Under the pieces are notes generated by a model that did no database searches, was not told the origin of the DNA, and saw only the letters and a list, made by a program, of their open reading frames with translations. Made by a program: the position numbers and the translations under genes. Below, in pieces: positions 12,705 through 23,532 of a stretch of DNA of 64,000 nt (the first letter of the stretch is position 1; each line of letters opens with the position of its first letter). This DNA is from Ectocarpus siliculosus (lineage: Eukaryota; Sar; Phaeophyceae; Ectocarpales; Ectocarpaceae): contig FN649149.1 in NCBI GenBank assembly GCA_000310025.1, positions 205,681 through 269,680 on the forward strand. The letters are read 5' to 3'.

Positions 12705-13640
12705 CAAGCAGCGCGGAGTAAGCTCGGCGCGCTTGCCGGGCCTGCCACGTCGTTGCCGACGGCGGTGGGGACAGCGACTCTGGATGACGAGGGATTGTTT
12801 TGCGTGGGCATGAACGGGCGAGACGTGCTTTGGATTCCAGATCAGGCGAGTGCGTTGCAGGTACGACTGATGGTCTGTGCACACATGAAAGAAGCCGGGC
12901 ATCGTGGCGCCGTCGCCACCTTGCAGCGCCTGTCCGAGTACTGTTGCTGGTTTCGGATGGAAGAGCATGTCACTGACTTCGTCAAGCAGTGCCTGCATTG
13001 CATGGACTCTAAGGCGGGAGGAAAGGTGCCTCGCCCGCTTGGGGAGACCGTCCATGGCACGCGCCTTGGAGAAGTTGTTCATTTTGACTACCTCTACGTG
13101 GGAGCGAGTGGCCCGCTGGGGGATGATGGCTTGGACGAGGAGGAAGGGTTCAAGTACATTTTGGTCATGATGGACGACATGTCCAACTGGGTTTGGCTGG
13201 AGCCCACCGGGGCATGCACTGCCCGCCGGACTGCGCAACATCTCCTGACGTGATGTAAGATCTTGGGTGTGCCGGAGGTTTCGGTAAGTGATACCGCTTC
13301 CCATTTCAAAAACCACCTGATGGCTGCCCTTGAGACTCCACTCGGTGTTGACCGGAAATTTTATTTTCAGTCGCCAACTCTCCCTGGTCTAACGGTTCGT
13401 GCGAGCGCATGATGCGCGGGTGGTTCGTACGCTCAAGGCCATGATTCAGGAAGAGCGGAGGAGTACTCGTGACTGGGTTGATCTGGTACCAGCTGTGCAA
13501 ATGGGCGTTGAACACCGCTTTCCGCGAACGCTACGGTTCGACGCCGTAGCACGTCATGTTTGGCAGAGCGCCACGCACTGCGCTTTCCACTTTGGCGTCG
13601 TCCACAGGCGCCGAATGGAAGGTAGACGTCCTGGATGAGA
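12705..13640 (+). pseudogene. Element C integrase
   Basis: The zinc domain appears as AGHRG...CLHCMDSKAG. Core Asp residues lie in VVHFDYLYVG and, after a TGA at 13251-13253, in VSDTASHFKN. The catalytic Glu sits in NGSCERMMR, but in yet another frame near 13395. All three catalytic positions survive in sequence, though not in one frame. Confidence 0.7.
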
Positions 13641-13682
13641 AGTCTTTACGGCTGAAGGTGCAACACGTCGGTTCTCGACAAG

Positions 13683-14201
13683 GTGCAGGCGAGTCGGAGT
13701 AAGCACCGGGCGTCTGCGCGAGTTGGGAGCCTGCCTGACTTCGTGGTGGAGGACTACGTGTTGGTGGCGCGTGTTCGCCGGCGTGGTTCGACACCGAAGC
13801 TTCTCATGACTTGGACGAGGCCGTGGGCGATTGTCGCCGCCGAGAGACCGCATGTGTACGGAGTCCAGAACATCGTGTCGGGGGAAGTTCGGGATGTCCA
13901 TGTCGCGCGTTTGCGGTTCTACGCCGATGCCGCTCTCGAAATCACGGCCGAGTTGAAGGAGTCTTTCAGCATGCTTTCACTCACGCAGGGGGAGTTCGAG
14001 ATGGCGGCGATCGTGGACATGTCGGTGGCGGAAGATGGCCCTGGGTTCGACGTGGACGTAGAGTGGGTCGGATTCGACAAGGAAGACAACACCTGGGAAG
14101 AGTTGTCCAAGGTGTGGGATGCCTCGCCGCAGTTCGTCAAATCCGAGCTGCGGCGGCTGGGTCTACCGAAAAAGGTTCGGGCTCAGTTGAAGCCACAATA
14201 A
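13683..14201 (+). pseudogene. Element C integrase tail with chromodomain
   Basis: The last frame has LLMTWTRPWAIV and RDVHVARLRFYAD, typical of the integrase carboxy end, then a chromodomain DVDVEWVGFDKEDNTWEEL at about residues 123-141 with the aromatic cage positions. In chromoviruses this module steers integration to marked chromatin. The frame stops at 14199-14201. Confidence 0.75.
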
Positions 14202-16309
14202 GGCATTGCCTTGTAAGTGATTCGTTTTGGTCGAACGAGGGTCGTCTTGTTTGCCTATTTATGGCATTTCTTCGCTGGCTTCTTTCGCATTTGTGTTTCA
14301 TTTGTTTTAGTCGAGTGAAGGCTTTCTTATCGAGTATTGATATTTAGCATTTCTTCGCTGACTGCTTCCTGTGTACTCTCTCAGCATGTCGCGCATTGAT
14401 TTGGTTATAGCATGTCTGAATCTTGCATGTGATTGAACTGCGTGGAGCCTTATGACAGCGTGTTGGTGGTATTTCTTCGCGAGCTACGTACGTTTGTCTA
14501 ATTTCGCGATATTGGCTAGTTCAACGATCATGCCGATCGTTTCGCCATGTGTGTTTGGTATTTCGAGATATTTCAACTCTACCCTGGAAGCGCCTCGTAA
14601 CAGCTTTCAGCGTTGCCTCTGGGTTGTTGTTTTTTTCATCATTTTCTTTGCGTGTAGCACCTTTGCCCAGTTCGCGTTGTTTGCGGTGTGTTGGTCATCC
14701 ATCCATTGCGTAAGTTTCTCTGTACGCGTGTCTACCGGACTTAGCCAATCTTGTGTGGTCGTCCGACACGTGCGTGTTTGTCGTTTGAAGCGTCGAGGTC
14801 CTTCACTGTTGAATGGGGGCATTCTACGTTTTGCATGGGAGGTTGGACACTTGCGCTGACTGACGAATTGGTGTGGCATGATTTAGTCAGGCATGATATC
14901 GCCGTGTACGGGTGTTTATCATTCACAAACACCGCTGTCGTTTTCTTCTTGAGTACAACCAGGTGCCTACTGCTGTTTGAGTTCAAGCTGATTAGTGTCT
15001 ACTCGTGTCTTTCTCTTTGTCTCTCCCTTTTCTCATCTGCTCTCTTTTGTTTTCTTTTTCTTTTTCTTTTTCTTTTTCTTTATTTTTTGCTGTCTGTCGT
15101 CATCTCGCATAGCGTTTAGAGGCGAGCGGAGTGTCCTGGACTATTTCGTTGATTTCTATAGTAACCCGGGGTTAGCCCCGGTCTCGTCTGAAGCTATGTG
15201 CTCTTTTTCCTCAAAGAGGCGACCGTCTGCCTGTGTAGCTATTGATGCTACATGATCGACGTTCGGAAGATGAATTTGGGTGAGGTTGGATACAAGAGGG
15301 AGGATCCATGAGATGCATAACGAATACGAAAGAGGGAAAACAAAAGGAGGCAGTTCACACTGTAGGTAGGGTTCAAACCCCTGACGACGTTAACCACCCG
15401 ACGTTCGCAGATATTAACTAACCGCAATTATCATTAGTGGTGTCGGTAGGGTTCTTGCTCATAACAATCAGAGCGCGTGGTCTGCAGTCTGAGAGTAGAG
15501 AGGGGCTGTTGCTGCTACTTAGACAGATGCGATACATACCACTATCGAGTGAGTTGAGTCAGAGTCTTGGGCAACGAACGACTGGAGGGAGAGACCCCGC
15601 CTGTCCGTAGTTAGTTATATAGTGTTCGATACTTGGTTACCATCTTTTTTTCAGTTGATAGCTCGCATAGCGCGCAAAGGGAGTGGAGGATTCCAGGATA
15701 TCTTTCGTTGATTTCTATTGACTTGCGGACCCCTCGGGGCCAGTTTATTTGAAGGTACCTTTTTAGCGTAAGTTGACCTGTGACCACGGGAATCGACCGC
15801 GTCGAGTGTTGGATCAGTACGGACATACGAAGGTACTGGGTAGAGAGAGATCGGAACGGTTTTTAATTTGAAGACAACAACAACAACAACAACAACAACA
15901 ACCATCGTCTACCAGATATTTTTGTGCATGGTGCACATACGGGGGGTGGGTGTGAGTCTTTTGACTAGATTACATGATATGCACAAAAGGGAATACTTCG
16001 AAGTATTAAATATGCAGTCAGAAATAATACTGCCACACCACCGATCAATCAATGCATAGTTGTTTTACTGCTCTGCTGCTGTAGATCGAGAGATCGAGTC
16101 TGCACACAGACAGCAATCCGTCCTGTTCGTGGCGCCATGCCGTGCGGTCTGCCAAATATAATTACGCAGACCTCATCATATCGGCATCAGTCGCGCGGGA
16201 AGAGAGACAGCGCCACTACACGACAGAAAATACACCCCGCACGGCAGGCACACGCCCATCAGAAACCGTACAGAGAGATGAGGTCTTACACAATGAAATA
16301 GCCTTCCTG
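14202..16309. other. No gene; possible element C remnants and microsatellites
   Basis: Pyrimidine-rich tract (CTTTTT)n at 15050-15085, (AAC)n at 15873-15901, and the related blocks 15102-15163 and 15660-15719. A B-box-like GGTTTGAACCC is present on the - strand at about 15371. Nothing coding was recognised. Confidence 0.4.
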
Positions 16310-16573
16310 TGTAGTGGTATGCACGCGTGATGAAGTCTGGTTGACCCGTGAAGAAGAACTCACTTGTTGTTACTCTTGTAGAACAGCAGCAGCAGTAGCT
16401 GTTGCCTTATTGGTAGGAATGACACCAAGGGGCACAGGATCCTCTGCACAAGCAGGGGCTACTAGATCCTGTCCCCTGCTTTTTATCCTTCCGCGGAGAG
16501 TTACATCTCTCCGCACCTTCTAGAAGGAACCAAGCTCTTCTATGTTCCGTCTACACATCTGAATCCTATAACA
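16310..16573 (-). mobile_element. 3' LTR of Ty3/gypsy family A
   Basis: On the - strand it runs TGTTATAGG ... CCACTACA (264 bp) with TG...CA ends. It is preceded (to the right, 16574-16585) by a tract TAGCCCACCCTG whose complement is the same polypurine tract as in element B (28758-28769). It also matches the lone LTR at 6096-6367 in inverted orientation. No 5' LTR was found to the right, so the element is 5'-truncated. Confidence 0.7.
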
Positions 16574-16585
16574 CTAGCCCACCCT

Positions 16586-17120
16586 GGAGGTTCTCATACG
16601 CAGATACTGTAAAACCTCGGAGTCTTGACAAGCAATTGTCGAGTCTCTAAATGAAAGTATCGAGGATGTGGACCTCCAAAACAGCACAATTCACCCTCCC
16701 ACACCTCTCACTCGATGAGTCGCAAGACCATCGTTTGACTTCTAAAACGACAAAAAGACACAGACAGGAAGGAACTGACGGGGCTAAGAAAAGCCTACGA
16801 CGACCGGAAGAAGGTCGGAACCAAAGAAAGGAAAACACAAAGAAGGAAGAAAAACAGAAAAGAAAAACAAAGGTCGTCAAAACGACAAAAAAGAAAGGAT
16901 CACTGTAGGAACAACAACAAGACCGGTATCGTAAGAAAACGATCAGATACGCCATTCACGCAGTCGCCACGGCAGTGTAGAAGGGGCAACAATGGGCGCG
17001 AAACACCTACAGGTCGTGACCAAACGCTAAAGGCACAAAATAAAGCGAGGAGAAAGCGAAAACCAACCAAGGTTAAAAAGCAACCCAAACAACGCTGAAA
17101 ACAACGGAAAACCAAGACAA
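16586..17120 (-). other. 3' untranslated region of family A element
   Basis: A-rich on the + strand, lying between the polypurine tract and the integrase stop. Its layout parallels 28770-29997 of element B. It has no ORF of interest. Confidence 0.5.
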
Positions 17121-17133
17121 CTAGCATGTCGTC

Positions 17134-18398
17134 TTAATGGGGGCGCGCAACGTTATCAGGCAACGAATCAGTCCCGGGGTCACCACGCGACATGTCGACG
17201 TTGCGAAGGATCCCCTTAAAAAGGGCACTGCCGCTGTGAACTTGGAGGCACCAGGATCCGGAGACGGCGGTTTCAGCGGTGGAGTAGCGAACATCAGGAA
17301 GGGCGAGCTTGACAGGGCCAGGATCGTCCAAGAAGCGGACGACGTAGAAGTCGGACGGTAGAGGCGGTCCAGTAATCTTGCCCAACCACCAGAATCCATC
17401 GTGAGCTTTGTACCAGAAGAAGGCGCCTGCAGGTAGCGGAGTATTGGCGAAGCGATGGTCCCAAGTTGAACGAGAGACGAGCGAATAACCCGAAGGCAAA
17501 GCCCGCTCCCCTTTAGCGCGCGCCATCTCGCGGGTGGCCGCACCAATACGCATCGCCCGATAGCGACGATTCGTTTGGCGACGTTGATCAGGCGAACCCG
17601 TCCAGTACCGGAGAATGTGGGGCTTGGAATGCTGGAGGTCCATCTCACGTTCCCAAGAAGGATGAAGAAGACCTTTCCAATGCGTTTGGTATAAAACAGC
17701 GATGGTGCCACCACGGCCACGAACAGACTGATGGCCACTAATGCGGTCAACCTCGAGACGTTCGACCGGAGTCGACACGTCGTCTTCCGTAACATGGTAG
17801 GGAGGAGATTTATTCGCATAGGAGTTTAGCACATACGGTGTAAGGCCGGCAGGCAGGAACCGAGGCAAGTCTTCAGTGTCATGCGGATTAGCGCAAGGCT
17901 TGCAACGCGCAACTGACACACGGTTTTTCGAGTCCGGACCCGGCAGATCCGATGGAAGATCCAAATACAGTAACTTGGAAGCCAGAGGACAACCGTCGGG
18001 AGCGTCAGGACACGGACCCACGGCCAAGATCTTAAACGGACCAGTCCAAAGGAAAGACAACTTAGCCTTGAGGACCTTGTCATCCGTGCCTGAACGAACA
18101 CTTTGGCGAATGGTAGATTCGGTGTTGTACACCTAAACCCATCCACCGACGGTGTATGAGGGGACCTCGCGCAAAGCATCCGATAGAGCGGAGTTACGCC
18201 GCTCAATCCTCGAAACGGACAGGTTGTGCTGTTCGCGAACTAAATCGTAAGAACGACGTTGGCGATCAGCAGCAAGATCGCAATACTCAAGTTGATCGCG
18301 ATGCAAGCTTTGGTGGCCTCGAGCATATGGATGCTCAAAAACCGTCATCGGCATGCGTGGCAGTCGGTTCATATGCACCTCGTTGGGCGCGTGTGCAA
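17134..18398 (-). pseudogene. Family A integrase carboxy-terminal part with chromodomain-like module
   Basis: Begins abruptly at APNEVHMNRLPRM (about 18398) and runs in two frames (18378-18133, then 18132-17134) through LSFLWTGPFKILAVGPCPD, a GHQSVRGRGG...THWKGLLHPSWERE chromodomain-like segment and a WYKAHDGFWWLGKITG tail. It is collinear with the end of element B's integrase. An in-frame TAG near 18133 breaks it. The first two thirds of Pol are missing. Confidence 0.75.
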
Positions 18399-18790
18399 GG
18401 CTTGCAGCGTTCGACCGTGACGCGTGGTTTTGCTGAAGCTCCGGGCATGTCGGAGGGGAGGTTCAAGTAGAGGACCTTGTCGGCGAGTCGGCGCTTGTCT
18501 GGCTCGGAGGCAGCAGGCCCGACTTCGAGGATCTTGAAAGGCCCCGTCCAGTTCAAGGATAATTTCACCTTGAGAACGGTGGCATCAGCGTCGGTGGAAG
18601 CCGTGGGTCCCACCTTGGGGCCCTGGGTGATGGTAGATGCCGAGTAATAAATCCACACCCAATCGCCCATTTTGTAGGTAGGCGTATGGTGGAGGGCGTC
18701 CGAGAGGGCAGAGTTGCGCCGGTTGATGCGCGAAACGGTGAGCCGGTGTTGTTTGCACACCAAGTAGTGCCAAAAAAAACAACTTGCGGG
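18399..18790 (-). pseudogene. Second family A-like integrase fragment (A2), fused head to tail
   Basis: Encodes CKQHRLTVSRINRRNSALSDAL, LSLNWTGPFKILEVGPAA and ends at VERCKPC, then is joined directly to the APNEVH start of the neighbouring fragment. The two fragments therefore overlap in content: the same integrase interval is present twice, from two diverged copies. The 5' end fades out at about 18770-18790. Confidence 0.7.
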
Positions 18791-20151
18791 ATCAACTTTG
18801 AGCGACACAGTCGGTCCGCGATGATGTTTTATGGGAACCTGGGATACAGGCTTCAACAGGCAGTGTGGGGCGAACCCGACCACTGTAGGGCAGGCTGTCG
18901 CTCACAAGTCTCCCTCACGTTTGTTCGTTCTCTCAATCAGCAGGGTAGAACCTAGGTAAGTGATTCCAGGGGATGAATGCTGTTTGCATTCATCCGTGGG
19001 TCTGTCCTATGTTCCGTGGCTCTTTCCTATTCTCAAGACACACGCACAATACCGTGCCTGTATCTTTGAGTACGGATCCACATCGCTATATCTAACGGGT
19101 GTATCTCTGTAATACCATAACATACTGCAGCGAGGAAGGCCTCGCAAATTCATCGATGGGCTGATGTTGGAGCTGTCCCCAAACTCAAGCCTCTACACGG
19201 AGTTCGGCCAAGCAACTCCGATGATGGACCGATTGAATCTGCTCTAGAACTCTTTTCTACACACACAGCAGTTGTAGCAGCCCCGGTTTAGAACTTTGTT
19301 CGGTTAAATGCCTTTCGCTAGGAATGTTTTGGTAGGGGGGGATGGACTTACTTCGCGAATGGGTGTCTAGTCTTCAAGTTTGGCTGCCGCTGGCTTGATC
19401 ACCTTTTTTTGCCTTTCGTCAGCCCCCAAGCTTGCCCCCCACACGGCGGTGGCCGAGGCTCATCTCGGCGAAGATGCTTTCGAGACAACCCTCCCGACCC
19501 CCCGCCCTAGGCCAGACCTAGCTACGATCACATGGTGCGCTCTCAGTCAAGCCTACATATTGTGGAAAACCCCCGCCCCCTCACAAACTTATCTCCATCT
19601 TGGCAAAAGGGGGGCGGGTCTCCACCTGGGAGGATGAAAAAATTAAGTGCAATACGCCAAGCTTCATGAAGTTACAGGATTTAGTTTCAAGCCATCGGGA
19701 ACCTCGTACAGAGCGAACTCGTCGCCCATATGACAGCTTTAATCTTCACACAGCCGAGCAGAAACTGATGAGCGTTTCGCCAAGTCATAAATATGACTGT
19801 TTTTCTCCAAGGCCGCCATCGCGAATGATATTTTTCAGATGCACAAGGCTTCAGACTGTACCTGTCGCGATCCGAACGACTCTCGGCCAGAATTAAGGGC
19901 CGGTCCTTTAACTGAATCCAACATCTTTAGTTAAGGTGGGGGAGAGTAGTAGTGCCGTAAACATCATCGCCGAAAAACGGATTTCAAACCCTTTTGATCA
20001 CCACAGCGATATTGTTGTGAGCTCTATCTACTGCCCCACGTCGCTGCCGCCAAAAACAATAACCTGGCTTCAAGTACCGCTGAAACAACACCGCCGTGCT
20101 GCGTTATACTGCCGAAACATAACGCCATGTATCTTGAAAAGTTTTGAAGGA
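18791..20151. other. No gene seen
   Basis: Contains short ORFs only. No repeats that I could pair within the window. Confidence 0.4.
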
Positions 20152-21641
20152 CTACAACGGCAAACATCTGATTGCAAGAACGCATACACCACACGAGGAC
20201 AGAAAATCAGTACTTGCTCCCGGCAGCCAACACTTGCTCAACACCTTTGACTTCTCAAATGTGGTGCCCTCTGGGACAACGAAAACTAGAACACATTTCT
20301 TGACTGGTACATCCTCGGATGCAACAGCTGCGTCCCAGAAACTCTGTACTTTAGATCCTTGCTCGACAGGCTCTGCGCCTGTATACTTCATTTGAAAAAG
20401 TACAAGGTATCATCACGACTGTCCAAAGCGAACGCATCAATCCCTGGAAAGACAAGACTGTATGGTCTTTAATAGATATCACTGTTATACTTAAAAGCAG
20501 TGTCGTTGCCCTTGAATACCTCTATCTCGTTGAAACTAAAATCCCATTTTTTTCTTTCCCCCGATAAAACCTCACTACTTGTAGCGTTGAGGATTGCTAT
20601 ATCGAACGGTGCTCCGTCGGCTCGGCGCCCACTGATTTCGAGGTGTGCAGCTTGTTCGAACATGTTGTCAACCATACTTCCTCCTCCAAGCATTCTGGAA
20701 ACATCTGGATTGCGGATAGCTTCTCCCACAAAGGCTAGCAGTTCATCTCTTCCTCTCTCGGCAATTCCTATTGCAATCGAATCACGCGTGTAATTGCTGG
20801 CGAACGTGACCGTGTAATCCTTGAAATTATCGTCAGAGTTCGACATGATATGAAAGAGCTTATCGCCGATCTCGTCGGTTCGAATCCTGTTCTGCCCAAT
20901 CGAGAGCCTAGCTCCCCGTCTCAGCAAAGCCACATCTGCTTTGCCCACCGCCTCCAATATGCCATCTTTGAGAAGCTCAAACTTTTTCGCGTTAAAGATT
21001 GCTCGTGCCACACCTCCAACCAGGCCAAAAGAATTCACCACGTCGGCACGTAGTACATGAGGGAAAACAAATCGCCGACATTTCAGAAGCTCTCCCAGGC
21101 TCCACACTGGCATGAATATTCGCTCGGAATTGGCGAGCTTCAAGAACTCCTTAATTCTTTCAAAGTCAGGCGATACTAACACAACCGTTGTGCCTGCGAA
21201 ATTCCGCTTAGGCGGGCCCTCCGGGTCACTCAAATACCAAGCTGTTGGGTCCTGGGTAAACCCAGCACGACGGAATTCGGAATACGTTCCTTCCTGTGCC
21301 CCCTCATCACCAAACCGGTACCAGTCGTCCTCTAGTTGAAACACAACAGTTTTCCCTTCGCAGCGAAGCAGGTACAGAAGATAGTATCCGAACGTCGACT
21401 TGCCGATTCCGGGAGTGCCAGTGACCACAACATCCTGCACTTTACCGCTCAAGATGAGGTCTGCCATTTCCTTGTAACAATGACGGATGAACAGCTTGGA
21501 TCCCAAGTCACTGTTGCCGAGGAAGAAAGTGCCGTTTGCGAGTTCCAGAGTGTCCTCAGTTACCACGGCTCCGGTTAATGCCGCCGCAAAATCCGATACG
21601 TTCTTATTGGCTGCAACGGGAAGACGATAAAAGACGGCCAT
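20152..21641 (-). pseudogene. Crinkler/RHS-like P-loop NTPase, broken at the 3' end
   Basis: The likely start is the ATG at 21641 in a good context (GCC ATG G); the open frame extends further upstream but with non-coding character. From that start, 390 residues run to a TAA at 20469-20471. A Walker A motif GTPGIGKST lies at residues 75-83, preceded by GTFFLGNSDLGSKLFIRHCY and followed by YYLLYLLRCEGKTVVFQLE, a layout typical of Crinkler/retrotransposon-hot-spot type NTPases. Beyond the TAA, the same frame continues with FPGIDAFALDSRDDTLYFF. After a one-base frame change next to a T run (about 20392) it continues with MKYTGAEPVEQGSKVQSFWD and VLVFVVPEGTTFEK, the usual end of this family. One stop plus one frameshift point to a pseudogene; short introns are an alternative, though none fits phase well. 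In oomycetes relatives are effectors; here no role can be assigned. Confidence 0.7.
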
Positions 21642-22953
21642 GGCGAAATAGAAAAGTGTTGGACAGCTTTGATGAGCAACATTATTCCGCCGGCGAAGTC
21701 GATTACAGCAATCGCACAAAAGAAAAATGACGGGCATCTGCATCAAGCATATACAGCCTGACTGGCCCTGCTTCGCCAACGTCAAGAGACATGAACATCT
21801 CAAAAAGCTCGTCAACAAATGAAGATGAGCATGAAAGATAAGAAGGACTTCCAAGATCCGAACGCATGCCATGCTTACTGACCAAACTCACTTTCGAGCA
21901 AGTTCGGTGACATTGAAAGCACGCCCAACACACACGGGTAGAATGCCCGTGTATGAAAAAGGCTAAGGACACCGCTTTTGAAGCGCAGAGCACGAAACAC
22001 CCTACATTGAGTTAACCCTACATTGAGTTTACGGCAAGAGACAGGAGCGAATATCGCGAACCCGTCCTTGTGGAAATCGCAAGGGGGCAACGGAAGAGCC
22101 CAGCACAGGGTTGGACAGGCAGCCGTTGTGGCTGCACTACTCCTACCGAAGCACCTGCTCCCTTGCAATACCTTGCAATAAATCGCAATACATGCGACCC
22201 ATATCTGTGTACCGGAACCAGCAAACATCCCCGGAGTCGGGTCTCACAAAGTTGGCATTCTTTTCAAACGTTCCAAAATTTCATCGCATCCTAACAATGC
22301 GTCCGTCCGCGAGGATCTGCTGAAAGACTACATTCATACAAAGATTGTTGTCAAAGGTTGTTGTGAAATCACGTGCCACGAGCGCCCTTTCCTCCTGCAG
22401 CCACATTCATGTGACGGCGTGTCGTCACAATCAACATTTGAAAAAGCACCGGCACAAAGACAGCTTCAAAAGAGACACAAGCAAGTGCTCTCCGAAGGGA
22501 GGGCGTGAGGAAGGCTGTGGGTGCATGTGCTCAAAATTCTTGAGCAGCTCATTTAACTCTTCTGTCAAGAAAGCACGATCCCCCGAAAACCTGCTCGGCG
22601 TACACAACCAGAGTGGAACTACCGTATATGACACAGGATAACACACCCCCTTGGCCGTTTTTCAAAGCTCGATTTCTCAACAGCAGGAAGAGTCACAGCG
22701 CCGAAAACGGCGGCGTTGGAACCGTCTCGTCGAGAGCTGTTCGAAAACGTATTGTTTCATTTATGCATCCTCTTCGTCGTGGAGTAATCGAGCTTTGAAA
22801 ATCGGTCCAGGGGGTGTGTTATCTTGTGTCATATACGGTAAGCATGCGGTGACTTTTAGACCGCAGGCGTTCGCCAAGACAGTAGTGCTTCGATTGTTTT
22901 GCGGTATGCTGTCAATTTTCCTTCCCGGCAAACAAATGACCACGAGGGTACAT
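21642..22953. other. Between CRN-like pseudogene and SINE; no clear exon
   Basis: Possible - strand coding scraps (FVDELFEMFMSLDVGEAGPV near 21800; FLTEELNELLKNFEH near 22545) could be exons linking 23533-24172 to 20152-21641. Splice borders could not be settled. Confidence 0.3.
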
Positions 22954-23175
22954 CCGGTCGCCCTTCCCGCAACCTTCCAGAACCAGATCATGGGTTCGAG
23001 CCCTGACGAAGCGAGTTTTTTCTCACATTCGTTCCTGGAAATTGAAAGCGGTTCGTTACTAAGCATCTGGACTTCGTTGAGGGTGGGGAGTGCTAAACCC
23101 TTCTCGCGATCAAAAAATAACAGGCAGGCACCGCAGGAGGGGGTCCACACCCCCCTCCCTCCTGTGTGCCCCTGG
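22954..23175 (+). repeat. tRNA-derived SINE, copy 2
   Basis: Shares the CCGGTCGCCC start, the AACCTTC block, a perfect B box GGTTCGAGCC (22993-23002), the AGTGCT...CTTCTCGCGATC block and the GCACCGCAGGAGG...CCTGTGTG tail with 5140-5412. The A box region is deleted, so this copy is dead. Confidence 0.6.
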
Positions 23176-23532
23176 TTGGGTCGTCTAGCTAATCGAGGTA
23201 GAGGATGGGGGCCAGTGGGGCAGACAACAAAATCCAATAATGGGAGGAAATAATGTAGGAGCAATCCTTGTGTAGCAGAGGAGGACTTATCACAGCGTTC
23301 TGCAGCCAGGTGGGACAAGAAAACGTCGCACGTACTGTAGATCTACCATAACGTCAGCAGGTTGCTTTAAAAAAGGAGGCGAATTGACGGTGCAAAACGA
23401 CAGGACTACAACGTACCAGCCACAAGGAACTCCTCGAATTGTTTCAAATGGTCTGCTTTTATAGCGGGCGACCTGCATCCCCAAATCTGTACACTGTTGT
23501 GGATCTCCACATATAATAGGACGCTTCTATAC
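23176..23532. other. Probable intron or downstream flank of the plastid-targeted gene
   Basis: Follows the GTATAG donor at 23532-23527 on the - strand. No acceptor with a convincing downstream frame was found. Confidence 0.35.

Larger units (their letters stand above)
9139..14201 (+). mobile_element. Element C: decayed Ty3/gypsy chromovirus-type retrotransposon
   Basis: Gag, protease, reverse transcriptase, RNase H, integrase and a chromodomain occur in the Ty3/gypsy order on the + strand, split by at least five frameshifts or stops. No LTR pair was found in the window. The similar blocks at 15102-15163 and 15660-15719 (CTCGCATAGCG ... TTTCGTTGATTTCTAT) may be LTR remnants, but nothing matching was seen upstream of Gag. 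The lesions show that the copy is dead. Confidence 0.85.

Noticed and set aside
11907-13316. 469-codon - strand ORF
   Set aside because: Shadow of RNase H and integrase of element C; no recognisable content.
21642-21872. 77 extra residues at the start of the CRN-like frame
   Set aside because: Low coding character with many Cys and Leu. The downstream Met at 21641 has a better context and begins where family similarity begins.
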